Source: Thomasclavelia ramosa DSM 1402 (GTDB taxonomy: Bacteria > Bacillota_I > Bacilli_A > Erysipelotrichales > Coprobacillaceae). Taken from it: a stretch of DNA of 64,000 nt. The number at the start of each line of letters is the position of its first letter. The stretch's first letter is position 1. This document shows, piece by piece, positions 39,948 to 49,861 of this stretch. The notes below the pieces were generated by a model. That model was not told the DNA's origin. It made no database searches and saw nothing but the letters and a program-made list of their open reading frames with translations. Position numbers and translations under genes: made by a program. The stretch is from positions 2,604,001 to 2,668,000 of the forward strand of contig NZ_CP036346.1 of NCBI RefSeq assembly GCF_014131695.1, in the 5' to 3' direction.

Positions 39948-41939
39948 TTATTTATTATATTTTTTTTGCATCATTACAATTGCCACCATTACTCCAATCA
40001 AACCTAGGACATAACCTTGAATTGCAAAATTATCGCCGGTTTTAACACTATTAATTGAAGTGGTTTGGTCTTCTTTTTCCATTGGATCAATTACTTTTTT
40101 CCACTTAGTATAAATCGTCACATCTTCTAACAATGGCTTAGCAAAATCAAACTCTTTAGTACACGCTTCATCACTGTACCACCCTGCAAAAGTATACCCA
40201 TTTTTTATTGGCATATCTGGCCTTGATAAAACTGTACCACTTTCAATCAGCACTTTATTATTATCAACCGAAACCGTTACCAATTTTACCCATTTTGAAT
40301 AAATTGCAATATCGCCTCTAATTGGCTCATTGAAATCAAATTTATTATTATATTCTGAATCACTATACCATCCCTTAAATACATAACCATCTTTAACAGA
40401 AGGAAGAGGCTTAACCGCTGTATTGCCATCAATTACTTTATTATCTATACCATCAATTGTTACTGTGTGCATCTTAAGCCATTTTGGATAAATTGTGACA
40501 TTATCAGTGACAATACTATCAAAATCATATTCTTTAGTACACGCCTCATCACTATACCACCCGCTAAATACATATCCATCTTTAACAGGCGTATCGATTT
40601 TATCAAATTTACTACCCAATACCACGTTTTCACTTCGACCATTAATCATGACATTAACATAATCATCAACATATTCATCTTCAATAGACGGTTCTATTTC
40701 CCCCATTAAGTTTGGCAATATATAACCTTCCGGATTACCAAGATTACGATAATCATTTCCTAAAGTTGTTAATGTCCCAATTTTTAACATGCTATTTTTA
40801 TCATGATCTGCTTTAGTATTAAATAATCCTGAATCACCACCATAACGATCTAGTGCATCAAATGAAAACCAGGCATATCGCTCAACAAATTCTAAATCAT
40901 TTAGTCCTACATTATTATCGAACCCATTAATAACGTAATTCAAAAACTTTCTCACTTCAGCTTTATTCGCTTCGTTAGCACCATTATAACCATCCCAATA
41001 TGGATTCCAATTAGCTACCGCAAATTCTGTAACCCAAATCGGTTTATTAAATTTATTATGTGTTTCATTAATAAAATTTAATAAACTTTTAGCATTGTCT
41101 TTAATTTCTTTATCAGTAACTCCAATATTACCAGGATAATTATGAACAGGTATAAAATCAATATCATCTGTATTAATTCCCTGCCAATACTCATTAAACC
41201 ATTCAGAATTAGGAGCCTGAATAGCCGTTGCCGGTGCCCCAATTCTCATACCACTATTTGTAAAATAATGTTGATTTGCAATCGCTGTAGCTACTGGAAC
41301 ATTCGATTGATCTACAAAATCCGGTTCATTATAACCCAATACTGTTTTATATCCCGCATTTTTAATTGTTGTTAATTGCTCGTTTGAACCATTATAGGCA
41401 CCCCAGATCATAGGAACAAAATCTATCTTTTGATTTGGACAAGTACCAGCATACGTTGGTGCCGTTCCCCAATTGTAATACCAAGACAATCCCATATTTT
41501 GTGCATCTTGAATTGCACTGTAGCCGTTACCACTATAAAAACCCATACCTTTTTTAGATATGTAAAAATTTCTAGCACTAGTTGAAATCTTAGTATTATT
41601 GCTCAATTGAGCTAATATTTTAACTTGATGCTGTGCCACTTTAGTTGTATAAACTTCACAACTAAAAATATCACCTTCATCAATAATTGTTGAATTTTGA
41701 AGAACATTATCAAGATATACCTCATAACCAATTACTTCATGACTATCAATACTTAATCTATCCCAGGTTATTGTAATTGGTCCCGCTGGAACTAACTGCC
41801 CATTATTAGGATAATTAATCGCTGAAGTTTTCCAATCATTATATGGATTACTTGAAATAGCTCCTACATTATTTAATGTGAGCAATACCGCACTAAATAG
41901 TGCGAGTATTGCTACCTTTATAATTTTACTTTTTTTCAT
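39948..41939 (-). CDS. Surface-anchored GH128 endo-beta-1,3-glucanase-like protein
   Basis: A 663-residue exported enzyme. Order: signal peptide (1-28), a Fn3-like domain (about 35-125), a GH128 (Asl1-type) TIM barrel (about 130-400), three Listeria-Bacteroides/Flg_new repeats (GYVFSGWYSDEACTKEYDF type, each ending in Y-KW), then SVKTGD + TM + KKYNK. Likely acid/base E205 (GYNEPDF) and nucleophile E305 (WVTEFAVANW) are 100 residues apart, as in the family. GH128 acts on beta-1,3-glucans. It is 12 bases downstream of the GH55-like gene, so the two are cotranscribed. Confidence 0.85.
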   Translation of the reverse strand: MKKSKIIKVAILALFSAVLLTLNNVGAISSNPYNDWKTSAINYPNNGQLVPAGPITITWDRLSIDSHEVIGYEVYLDNVLQNSTIIDEGDIFSCEVYTTKVAQHQVKILAQLSNNTKISTSARNFYISKKGMGFYSGNGYSAIQDAQNMGLSWYYNWGTAPTYAGTCPNQKIDFVPMIWGAYNGSNEQLTTIKNAGYKTVLGYNEPDFVDQSNVPVATAIANQHYFTNSGMRIGAPATAIQAPNSEWFNEYWQGINTDDIDFIPVHNYPGNIGVTDKEIKDNAKSLLNFINETHNKFNKPIWVTEFAVANWNPYWDGYNGANEANKAEVRKFLNYVINGFDNNVGLNDLEFVERYAWFSFDALDRYGGDSGLFNTKADHDKNSMLKIGTLTTLGNDYRNLGNPEGYILPNLMGEIEPSIEDEYVDDYVNVMINGRSENVVLGSKFDKIDTPVKDGYVFSGWYSDEACTKEYDFDSIVTDNVTIYPKWLKMHTVTIDGIDNKVIDGNTAVKPLPSVKDGYVFKGWYSDSEYNNKFDFNEPIRGDIAIYSKWVKLVTVSVDNNKVLIESGTVLSRPDMPIKNGYTFAGWYSDEACTKEFDFAKPLLEDVTIYTKWKKVIDPMEKEDQTTSINSVKTGDNFAIQGYVLGLIGVMVAIVMMQKKYNK

Positions 41940-41951
41940 AATTCTTCTCCA

Positions 41952-44900
41952 CTAGCTAGTATGATGTCTTTTTAACATCATTAAACCACCCAGTGCAAGG
42001 AGAGTAACAATTCCATAACCATAAATCATTTGATCATCGCCTGTTTTAGCACTACTGCTATCACTTGGTTTTGTTGATTGACCAGGCTCATTTGGTTTTA
42101 CAATTTGCCCCGGTTCTTCAGTTTTTAATGTTAAACCTTTAATCGCAGTATCTAATGCCTTTACTACTTCATCAACCATACCTTGATCAATAATTGTTAA
42201 ATTATCAGCAAGACTACTTAACACTTCATAAGCTTCATCAAACAATGCTTTCGATTCTTCTGTATAGTGACCTTTAGTGTAATTATCACTTATCAAAACT
42301 TTTTCAGCTTCCTTTTTAACTACATCTAATTTACTATAATCGGCACCTTTTAATGTTAAACCATTAATTGCTTCAGTCAATAATTCAATTGCATCATCAA
42401 CTTTATTCTGTTCTAAAATCGTTAAATCATCAGCAAGATCATTTAATGCTTTATTAGCTTTATCAAATGTCGCTCTTGTTGCCTCTGTGTAATAATCTTT
42501 AGTATAGTTATCACTTGCTAAAACTTTTTCAGCTTCAGCCTTGATACTATCAACTTTACTATAATCAGCACCAACTAATACTAAATTATCAATAGCATCA
42601 TTCAATACATCTTTTGCACTATCAAAATCTTTTTGATATGCATATTTTAAATCAGCATTCAATTGTTTACCAGCATCATCTAACGCTTTCACAAATACCT
42701 TCCAGCTATCAACTGTATAATTATTTTCATTTTTATCCTTATTCACATTATATAGATCACTCAATGTTTTTGTATCAATATTATCATCACCTAATGCTTT
42801 TATGTTTTCTTCAGTTACTGTTCCAATAAATTTTCCTTTTTGATCAGCAGCTGGCATCTTACCATAAACAGCAGTTCCATCACAATAATTTAATAAGAAT
42901 TTTCTTGACCAGCCTTCACCTTTAATAGCAAAATCATCTTTATCAGTTCCACTGCTTACACCAGGACCAACATCATTAATAATATGATTAAATTTTTGTA
43001 ATACTTTATTTTCATCAGCAAATGTTTGTAAACATGCATTTTCAATAATTACACCTTTGCTATTTGGTACTTCAATTGCACTATCCATTTGAATTTGCAC
43101 TTTTGAAGAATCATAATCTTCACCAGTATAAATAAATACATTATAAATTCCCAATCCAACTGCATAATGCTCCTTAACATCATTAGCTACTTTATAAGCA
43201 GCATATCCATTTACTGTTCCATTATGTGACATCCAAGCCTCTTGACTAATAGGATCATAACATTTTTCATTTTGATAAAAATATGTTGCACCATTTTCAC
43301 CGTTCCATAATGTATCATATTTATTGAAATGCTCATTGAATAATGCATAACATGTTACATTATCACCATTAACAATCAAACCATGATCAGCAGCATTACC
43401 ACTCCAGCTTACACCATTACCATGGTCAGCACGCCAAATCCAGAAATGATCAGTAATTACATCGTTGCTATTAATTTCTAATGCATTTTTTGCACGTGTT
43501 GGATTAGCTGTAGTTCCACCAACTCTAAAGAATAAATCTTGTAGTATAGTTGGATTAGCAGAATGATCTTTATCACTATTAGCAGGTCCAACTTTTAACA
43601 AATAATTTGAATCCTTTTCACCAGCATCAAAAATCAAGCCAGCTACTTTAATACCATCTACATCAGCAATTTCCATTGCTGCTTCATCATTATCAGGAAT
43701 AATTGAAGTCATACCTGTACCTATTAAAATCGTATTTGCTTTATTAACCTTAATTGATTCTTCAGCATGATATGTTCCAGGTGTGAAATAAATATTTTTA
43801 CCTTTATCTAATTGTTCATTAATTGTTTTAGCCGAATCACTTGGCTTAGCTATATAGAATTCACTTAAAGATAAACTTTTCCCTTTACCCATATCACCAT
43901 CTTTAGTCCAGCTTGTACCAGATGTATCTTTTTGTAAGTCAGGAACAAAGATCTTATATTCACCATTATCTAAATATAGGAATGGCTTTTCACTAAGTTT
44001 CTTTGTTTTTTCAACATTTGTGAATACTTGCTGTTCCCCATTCGCAGCTTCTTTACCCCAATTTGAATATCCATTGCCATTAGCTAAAGCATCACCATCT
44101 TTTTCAGTTGGTAAATTAGGAGCATCAACACCTTGGAAGAAATTATTTAAAGTAGTTCCATATCCGCCTCCTGTCAATTTACTATTTCTAGTATAGAATT
44201 GTTGTCCACTATATGTTCCAGCTGATAATTGATTTCCTTGATCTTCAAATACACCTTCAAACATACAATCTGCTACGTATCCACCACTAGCCCATCCATA
44301 ATTCCAGTCATATCCAACCGGACGACTTGAATATACTCTACGAAGCGGTGCAGCTTGAGCTACTGCCCAGTTAAAATATTCTGGTCGGGCAAGATTACAA
44401 TCGAAGCCAGCCTTTCCTTGTTCATTCCCAGTATTTATAACAGCTAGATTCTCTGCAGAACGCCAGAAATTACAAGTAGCATTATTACCATCTAGATAAG
44501 ATGGAATTGCGATATTATTTAACTTAACATCCATTGGTGTTTTTCCCAAACCATTAAATGATGTATAGAACCCTAAATACATACATGTAGTTTCAGTATA
44601 ATCACCTGGTTTGAAATAAACTTGGTATTGTTGCCCTTTAAATTGAGCATCTGCTCCTCTATCATTTTGTTGATTGAATAAATCTAATAATATTTTATCA
44701 AGTTGTGCTACATCATCTTTGGGTGAGAAGAACAACGTATGTTCTCCAAATATATTCTTTTCTAGAGATACATACTCAGAACGTTCCGAAATTTCAGCAT
44801 TTGATAAATCATCATCATTATTTTGTCCATTATTTAGAGCAATGATGCGATAATAATTCTCGTATTTATCACCTATAGGTGCAACAGTAACAGAAGTACT

Positions 44901-46343
44901 ATCTCTAGTTACAGTCTCTACGACATTATATTCCCCAAGCATACTATCTGCTCTTAACAATTGATAGTGTGTTGCATTTTCAGCAGCTCCCCAGCTAATT
45001 GTGAACTCACCATCTTTTTCAACTAATTTAACATCTGCTGGTGTCGCTGGTTTTGCTCCTGCTCTTGTACTAACTTTCAATTCAGCACTTTCATTTTTCG
45101 GATTATTAATATCTGATAAATTTCCATTTCCATTTACATATTCTAATTTAAAACTATATTGCATCCCCGCTTTCAAATCAGTTACTTGATAGCTGTTTTT
45201 TCCAGTTACATCAGCAACTTTATCAAACACTACTTCATTTGAAGCTTTTTTAAATAAGGTTACATCAGTATATAAACTATTCGGATTTGTCCAAGTAAGA
45301 TCAATTGTGGTTTCAGTTCTTGAGCTATCATCAGCTTTTAAATCTGTGACATCAGCAATATCAATAGCATTATGGATAATAAATTTTTCTCGATCAGTTA
45401 ATTCCCCTTCATAACCACCTTCTAGAACTTCATCATTATTTGCAGTAACCAATTTTCCTGTAGCTGCATCCTTTAATACAAACAATCCATTTCCAATCGG
45501 TTCAACTGCGATAGCTTCCCAGCCACCACCCACTTTTTTATATGACCCAATGGTAGGTACAGCGCCATCTACCCACTTAGCTGATGCAATTTGATAACCT
45601 GGTTTACTAACCGATTCAAATGAAATTACATTTTTAATCCCATTGTCATTAGTGTGAAAAGTAACTTTAAACTTTTCAGTATCACCTATATTACCAGCAT
45701 CTCCAGTTACCTTAATTGCAGAAAAGTTTTCATCTGGCTGATCAGCAAATGTTACTAACTTTCCTGTAGCCACATTTTCAATCCAAGCGATATTACTGAT
45801 AATTCCAGGATTTTTGACAAAATTAAATTTTTCAGCCAAATCTCTATCACTTGTATAGACTAATTTTCCTTTACTATCAATTGAAAGATATTCATTGGTT
45901 CTTTTCATACTTTCAATAATACCTTGGTTATCGGCCGTTTTAGTTATTTTATACTTAGCTGTGGTATCTTCATTTCTAGTATCAGCCCATACATATGTTT
46001 GCCCAGACTCTGTTCTTAAGTAATAATCTTGCCCATCATTTATACCAGTATACTTAATTGTTACTGAACCATCATTTTCATTAATAAACATAAATTGTGA
46101 TGAGTTACTTATTTTATTTGTCTTAGCATTATATTCACCATCTGCTTCTGCAGGTGATGTCCAGCTAGCTGTTTTAATATTTAATGCTTTTCCAGTTGTA
46201 GTTGAAACAATTGCATAAATTGAATCCTGATCAAAATTCAAGTATTCGTCATTCGCTGCAACATTTACAGGTGCTATCATACCAATTGCCATCGCAAAGG
46301 TCAGAATAGCTGCAAAAAAATTCTTGTTTAATCTTTTTATCAT
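41952..46343 (-). CDS. Giant surface protein with GH55-like beta-helix (putative exo-beta-1,3-glucanase)
   Basis: An exported protein of 1,463 aa. The ATG at 46343, nine bases after AAGGGG, gives a signal peptide ending near VNVAAND. Order: a fascin/ricin-like beta-trefoil region (about 35-320), two Fn3 domains (about 340-530), a long parallel beta-helix region (about 540-1190; HTLFFSPKDDVAQLD, YQVYFKPGDYTET, FNWAVAQAAPLRRV, GWASGGYVADCMFEG, WIWRADHGNGVSW), three FIVAR repeats (about 1220-1420) and the anchor SAKTGDD + TM + KRHHTS. The twin-helix layout and sequence resemble GH55 laminarinase relatives often mislabelled 'adenylyl cyclase'; I cannot mark the catalytic Glu. Pairing with GH128 supports beta-1,3-glucan. 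Confidence 0.65.
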   Translation of the reverse strand: MIKRLNKNFFAAILTFAMAIGMIAPVNVAANDEYLNFDQDSIYAIVSTTTGKALNIKTASWTSPAEADGEYNAKTNKISNSSQFMFINENDGSVTIKYTGINDGQDYYLRTESGQTYVWADTRNEDTTAKYKITKTADNQGIIESMKRTNEYLSIDSKGKLVYTSDRDLAEKFNFVKNPGIISNIAWIENVATGKLVTFADQPDENFSAIKVTGDAGNIGDTEKFKVTFHTNDNGIKNVISFESVSKPGYQIASAKWVDGAVPTIGSYKKVGGGWEAIAVEPIGNGLFVLKDAATGKLVTANNDEVLEGGYEGELTDREKFIIHNAIDIADVTDLKADDSSRTETTIDLTWTNPNSLYTDVTLFKKASNEVVFDKVADVTGKNSYQVTDLKAGMQYSFKLEYVNGNGNLSDINNPKNESAELKVSTRAGAKPATPADVKLVEKDGEFTISWGAAENATHYQLLRADSMLGEYNVVETVTRDSTSVTVAPIGDKYENYYRIIALNNGQNNDDDLSNAEISERSEYVSLEKNIFGEHTLFFSPKDDVAQLDKILLDLFNQQNDRGADAQFKGQQYQVYFKPGDYTETTCMYLGFYTSFNGLGKTPMDVKLNNIAIPSYLDGNNATCNFWRSAENLAVINTGNEQGKAGFDCNLARPEYFNWAVAQAAPLRRVYSSRPVGYDWNYGWASGGYVADCMFEGVFEDQGNQLSAGTYSGQQFYTRNSKLTGGGYGTTLNNFFQGVDAPNLPTEKDGDALANGNGYSNWGKEAANGEQQVFTNVEKTKKLSEKPFLYLDNGEYKIFVPDLQKDTSGTSWTKDGDMGKGKSLSLSEFYIAKPSDSAKTINEQLDKGKNIYFTPGTYHAEESIKVNKANTILIGTGMTSIIPDNDEAAMEIADVDGIKVAGLIFDAGEKDSNYLLKVGPANSDKDHSANPTILQDLFFRVGGTTANPTRAKNALEINSNDVITDHFWIWRADHGNGVSWSGNAADHGLIVNGDNVTCYALFNEHFNKYDTLWNGENGATYFYQNEKCYDPISQEAWMSHNGTVNGYAAYKVANDVKEHYAVGLGIYNVFIYTGEDYDSSKVQIQMDSAIEVPNSKGVIIENACLQTFADENKVLQKFNHIINDVGPGVSSGTDKDDFAIKGEGWSRKFLLNYCDGTAVYGKMPAADQKGKFIGTVTEENIKALGDDNIDTKTLSDLYNVNKDKNENNYTVDSWKVFVKALDDAGKQLNADLKYAYQKDFDSAKDVLNDAIDNLVLVGADYSKVDSIKAEAEKVLASDNYTKDYYTEATRATFDKANKALNDLADDLTILEQNKVDDAIELLTEAINGLTLKGADYSKLDVVKKEAEKVLISDNYTKGHYTEESKALFDEAYEVLSSLADNLTIIDQGMVDEVVKALDTAIKGLTLKTEEPGQIVKPNEPGQSTKPSDSSSAKTGDDQMIYGYGIVTLLALGGLMMLKRHHTS

Positions 46344-46433
46344 TTTCCATTTCCCCTTCTTAATATATTTCGTATATAAGCAATATTTGAATTGTATCAA
46401 AGCGGCCTACTTCAATACAATCCATAACAATTA

Positions 46434-46475
46434 GAATATCAAATACTATAAGCGCTTAATGATTATTTGATATTC
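46434..46475. repeat. 12-bp inverted repeat flanking a cre-like core
   Basis: GAATATCAAATA (46434-46445) and TATTTGATATTC (46464-46475) are perfect complements. The 18-base spacer holds AAGCGCTT, the core of a cre, in TATAAGCGCTTAAT (46447-46460). It lies in the leader of the GH55-like gene, and no T-run follows. Confidence 0.65.
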
Positions 46476-46548
46476 AATGCAATGTGCTTAACATTACACC
46501 TATAAAATAACATAATTAATAATAAGAAGGAATGAACGCAAGAGGTTA

Positions 46549-46573
46549 TGTAACGGGTTACATTAAATGTAAC
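46549..46573. promoter_or_regulatory. Triple half-site operator between RpiR and GH55-like genes
   Basis: TGTAACGGGTTACA (46549-46562) overlaps the perfect GTTACATTAAATGTAAC (46557-46573), giving three GTTACA half-sites. It lies upstream of the glucanase operon, next to the RpiR gene. Confidence 0.65.
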
Positions 46574-46592
46574 AAGTTTGCTTATTTTTTTA

Positions 46593-46623
46593 TAAAAAAA
46601 ACTACTTATTTTTTAGTAGTTTT
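46593..46623 (-). terminator. Terminator of the RpiR gene
   Basis: On the minus strand AAACTACT/AGTAGTTT is followed by TTTTTTAT. Confidence 0.8.
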
Positions 46624-46628
46624 CCACA

Positions 46629-47396
46629 TTATAAATTACGGCTGGTAAACTTCAACGGCAGCGATTTTTCCTTAGCATTTTGTAACTCATGAGTAACACG
46701 CTCAAGAATATAAAGAACAGGAACTTGAGATGAAATATTATATGTTTGTGGTAAAATAATATCTTTAACATAATAGTAGATTCCCAAATCTGCCATTTGA
46801 TCAATTGTTGACCCTGGCTTATTAGTGATTACCACAATTTTTGTATTCTGACTCTGATACATTTTAAGCTGATCAATTACTTCTCGAGTTTCACCACTTT
46901 CGGTCAAAGCAATTAATAATGAACTTTCATTACCATCAACTGGTGGGGGATAATAAGGATCATCGATACTTTGTGAATAATACCCTACATTTGAAAAATA
47001 ACGAGCCCCATATTTTCCTAAAGTACCACTTGTTCCAATTCCTAAAAAACAAATCGACTTAGCTTCCTTGATATACTTAACAAATTTATTAATTTTCTCC
47101 TTAAAATCTACACTTCGTGCATAGTTAAAAAATTCTAAAAGAACATCAATTTCATCATCAGTTTCTGGTAGAGTAAGTCCATCATTAAATAACTTTAACT
47201 TTGTCTTGAATTCTACAAAACCATTACAATCCAATTTTTGACAAAACCGTACTACTGTCGCCGTTGATACATGAGTACATTCAGCCAGATCACGAACACT
47301 CATATTTGTAACAACTTTAATGTGCTTCATTACATAACGATAAATAAATGTTTCTGTTTCATTCAAATTAGCAATTTGCTTGTATGTAAACAGCAT
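46629..47396 (-). CDS. RpiR/MurR family transcription regulator
   Basis: A 255-residue regulator with an HTH_6 domain (about 1-75; NLNETETFIYRYVMKHIKV, then HVSTATVVRFCQKLDC) and a SIS domain (about 100-240) that keeps the sugar-phosphate site SICFLGIGTSGTLG and LIALTESGETREVID. I start at the ATG at 47396, behind AGGGGGCGATAA; an upstream frame adds 25 residues without a site. It lies directly upstream of the GH55/GH128 operon and a triple GTTACA operator, so it probably senses a phosphorylated glucan breakdown product and controls that operon. Confidence 0.9.
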   Translation of the reverse strand: MLFTYKQIANLNETETFIYRYVMKHIKVVTNMSVRDLAECTHVSTATVVRFCQKLDCNGFVEFKTKLKLFNDGLTLPETDDEIDVLLEFFNYARSVDFKEKINKFVKYIKEAKSICFLGIGTSGTLGKYGARYFSNVGYYSQSIDDPYYPPPVDGNESSLLIALTESGETREVIDQLKMYQSQNTKIVVITNKPGSTIDQMADLGIYYYVKDIILPQTYNISSQVPVLYILERVTHELQNAKEKSLPLKFTSRNL

Positions 47397-47499
47397 TTTA
47401 TCGCCCCCTTTTTTTGTTGGATGAAGCTTTCTTCCCTGATTATGTATAATTCTAACACATATATCCACCAAATTTAAGAGTTTAAAATTTATTTATTAA

Positions 47500-48495
47500 C
47501 TAAAAACGGTCTAATTTAAGATACCCTGCTTTAATATAGTTTAATTTTCTAAAAGCTTTATAAATTCCAAAGCTGATCAACATTGGTGCTAGTAAATCAA
47601 TAACAATGATTGGAATCCAATAATTATTTCCCATCACATTAACAGCTTCTAAAATCCCTACCAGTCCTGCAGTTCCCATTCCTGAACCAATTGCTGAACA
47701 AGATATTTCCAACAAACAAGTAGAAATTGGAGCAATAATAGCACTTGTTAAAATCGGCGGAAGCCAAATTATCGGATGCTTTACAATATTTTTAAACTGC
47801 AGCATACTTGTTCCAATGCCAATTGCTACAACATCACCAATATCATTATCATCCATCGACATTACCGCAAAACCAATCATTTGAGCACAACACCCAGCTA
47901 AAGCAGCCCCAGCAGCTAAACCATTAAGTCCCAACATCACTCCGATCGCCGCACTAGATATCGGTGCTGTTAAAGCCATTCCCATCAAAACTGCAACTAC
48001 AATTGACATGAAAAATGGCTGCATGTTTACCCCTTGATTAATTAAATCACCAATCCAAACAATTAATTTAGTGATATATGGACCAATAAATATTGTCACT
48101 ATTCCCGCAACTATAATAGAAGTAAAAGGCACTAACAAAATATCAACCGGTGTTTTTCCTTGTACTAATCTTGTTACTTCTACTGCAATAATTACGGCTA
48201 CAAACGCTGCGATTGGATTTCCAGTTGTCGCCGTATTACCATTAAATGTTCCTGCTCCAATCGTTCCAGCAATTACTGCCGCAATTAGATTTAATCCTTT
48301 AGCATCGATTGCATAAGCAATACCTGCTCCAATCGCTGGTCCCATTAAATAAGTTGCCACCTCACCCCAAGCAGCTAGTTGGCTAATATTAGCAAAATTC
48401 CCTATTTGTTTAAAAATCGTTCCAATGATCAAACTGCAGAAAAAGCCATATGCCATTCCATTTAATGATTTAATAATATAGTTATCTTTTTTCAT
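47500..48495 (-). CDS. PTS_EIIC_2-type sugar permease-like protein
   Basis: A 331-residue membrane protein of the PTS_EIIC_2 group (also annotated 'PTS transporter subunit IIC' or 'putative toxin regulator'). It is nearly all hydrophobic, with eight to ten helices, and shows AAVIAGTIGAGTFNGNTATTGNP (residues near 73-95, internal), APISSAAIGVMLGLNGLAAGAALAG and the MSMDDNDIGDVVAIGIGTSML loop. The transported substrate is unknown and no EIIA/EIIB adjoins it. GGAGG of its ribosome binding site lies in the last MATE codons and the gap is one base, so it is coupled to the MATE gene. Confidence 0.8.
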   Translation of the reverse strand: MKKDNYIIKSLNGMAYGFFCSLIIGTIFKQIGNFANISQLAAWGEVATYLMGPAIGAGIAYAIDAKGLNLIAAVIAGTIGAGTFNGNTATTGNPIAAFVAVIIAVEVTRLVQGKTPVDILLVPFTSIIVAGIVTIFIGPYITKLIVWIGDLINQGVNMQPFFMSIVVAVLMGMALTAPISSAAIGVMLGLNGLAAGAALAGCCAQMIGFAVMSMDDNDIGDVVAIGIGTSMLQFKNIVKHPIIWLPPILTSAIIAPISTCLLEISCSAIGSGMGTAGLVGILEAVNVMGNNYWIPIIVIDLLAPMLISFGIYKAFRKLNYIKAGYLKLDRF

Positions 48496-48496
48496 T

Positions 48497-49861
48497 CTAA
48501 CCTCCTACAACTGCAATATTTTTAACCCAGCGTTCTTTTTTAAAGAAGTAGGTTGCAATTATTAATTTTATCAAATCCAAACTTTCAACAACGATATATA
48601 ACGAAATTAAAGAAATAGTCGTAAATGACGATAATAGAGTTGAAACCAGTACTCCAGCAGCCCACAAAAAACCTGAATCCATAATCATCGTACTAACAAC
48701 ATCTCCACCCGCCCTTAAAATAAAGAAGATGCAGACATTAAAAGCATAGATATTAATCATTATCGATTTAATTCGAACCAATCTTACGATTGCTTCTTTA
48801 ATTGGTATATCAACATTATACAGATTAGGAATCAGTGGTGCCAATAAAAAACATATCATCCCAATCATTAACGATACCATCAATGCAAAACATAATAATT
48901 TACGCGCATTATCTCTAGCCTCATCAAGTTTATTAGCACCTAATTTATTTCCTATCATGATCGACACAGCTGAAGATAGACCACCAAAAACAATAAACAT
49001 TATATTAGCTACTGTGTCAACAACAGATATGGAAGCCACTAAATATTCGTCACATCGCATATATGACATAAAAATTAAAGCTTGTCCCAATGAAAACAAA
49101 ATTTCATTGATTGTCAAAGGAATTGCTTTACGAACAATACTGGTTAATAAGTTGACATTAATTCTAATTATCCCTTTTAAATCAAAACTAAAGAAATGTT
49201 TATTTCGATATAAAATAATCAAATATATTGCCATTTCAACAAGTCGAGCAATAATCGTTGCAATAGCCGCCCCTTGAATTCCCATTTTAAAGAATCCAAA
49301 ATTTCCAAAAATCAAACAATAGTTTAATGCGGTATTAGTTATTACTGCTACTATCCCCACTTTTAGCTGAATCTTGTTAATACCAACTGCTCGTAAAGCC
49401 ATCATACAAGTGAACGAAACAGCAAAAGGGATATATGTATATTTAGCAAGATGTAAATATTTAATCGCCTCATCAACTATAATCGGTGTTTTAGAAAACA
49501 ATTCAATTGCGTATTGAGGAAAAATAAAAATTATTAATGTAAATAAAAGTCCTGCCCCAACCGCAAAAGCCATATTAATATTAAATACCTCTTGGCAATT
49601 TTTCTTCTGCTTAGCCCCGAAAAATTGAGCAATATAGATTCCCGCCGCTCCACATAACCCAAATAAAATTGAGTTCATAATTAGAAAAAAACGATTTGCC
49701 ACCGTTACTGAAGTTAATGCAATATTGCCAATACTGCCAATCATTACATTATCAATTAAATTTACAAACGTTGTGATAAACTGTTGAGCCATAATTGGAA
49801 AAGCAATACTAATAACAGTTCTATAGAATTGTTTAGTTCCAAAATATTTCTTCAGCATCAT
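48497..49861 (-). CDS. MATE family multidrug/Na+ antiporter
   Basis: A 454-residue, 12-helix exporter of the MatE (NorM/DinF) superfamily. The N-terminal half opens with RTVISIAFPIMAQQFITTFVNLIDNVMIG (signature; internal residues about 15-43), and the second MatE repeat starts near RKAIPLTINEILFSLGQALI. Substrate unknown. I use the ATG at 49861 that overlaps the TGA of the upstream gene (TGATG); the longer frame opens with GTG one codon earlier. Middle gene of CmpB-MATE-EIIC, so the three are probably expressed together. Confidence 0.9.
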   Translation of the reverse strand: MMLKKYFGTKQFYRTVISIAFPIMAQQFITTFVNLIDNVMIGSIGNIALTSVTVANRFFLIMNSILFGLCGAAGIYIAQFFGAKQKKNCQEVFNINMAFAVGAGLLFTLIIFIFPQYAIELFSKTPIIVDEAIKYLHLAKYTYIPFAVSFTCMMALRAVGINKIQLKVGIVAVITNTALNYCLIFGNFGFFKMGIQGAAIATIIARLVEMAIYLIILYRNKHFFSFDLKGIIRINVNLLTSIVRKAIPLTINEILFSLGQALIFMSYMRCDEYLVASISVVDTVANIMFIVFGGLSSAVSIMIGNKLGANKLDEARDNARKLLCFALMVSLMIGMICFLLAPLIPNLYNVDIPIKEAIVRLVRIKSIMINIYAFNVCIFFILRAGGDVVSTMIMDSGFLWAAGVLVSTLLSSFTTISLISLYIVVESLDLIKLIIATYFFKKERWVKNIAVVGG

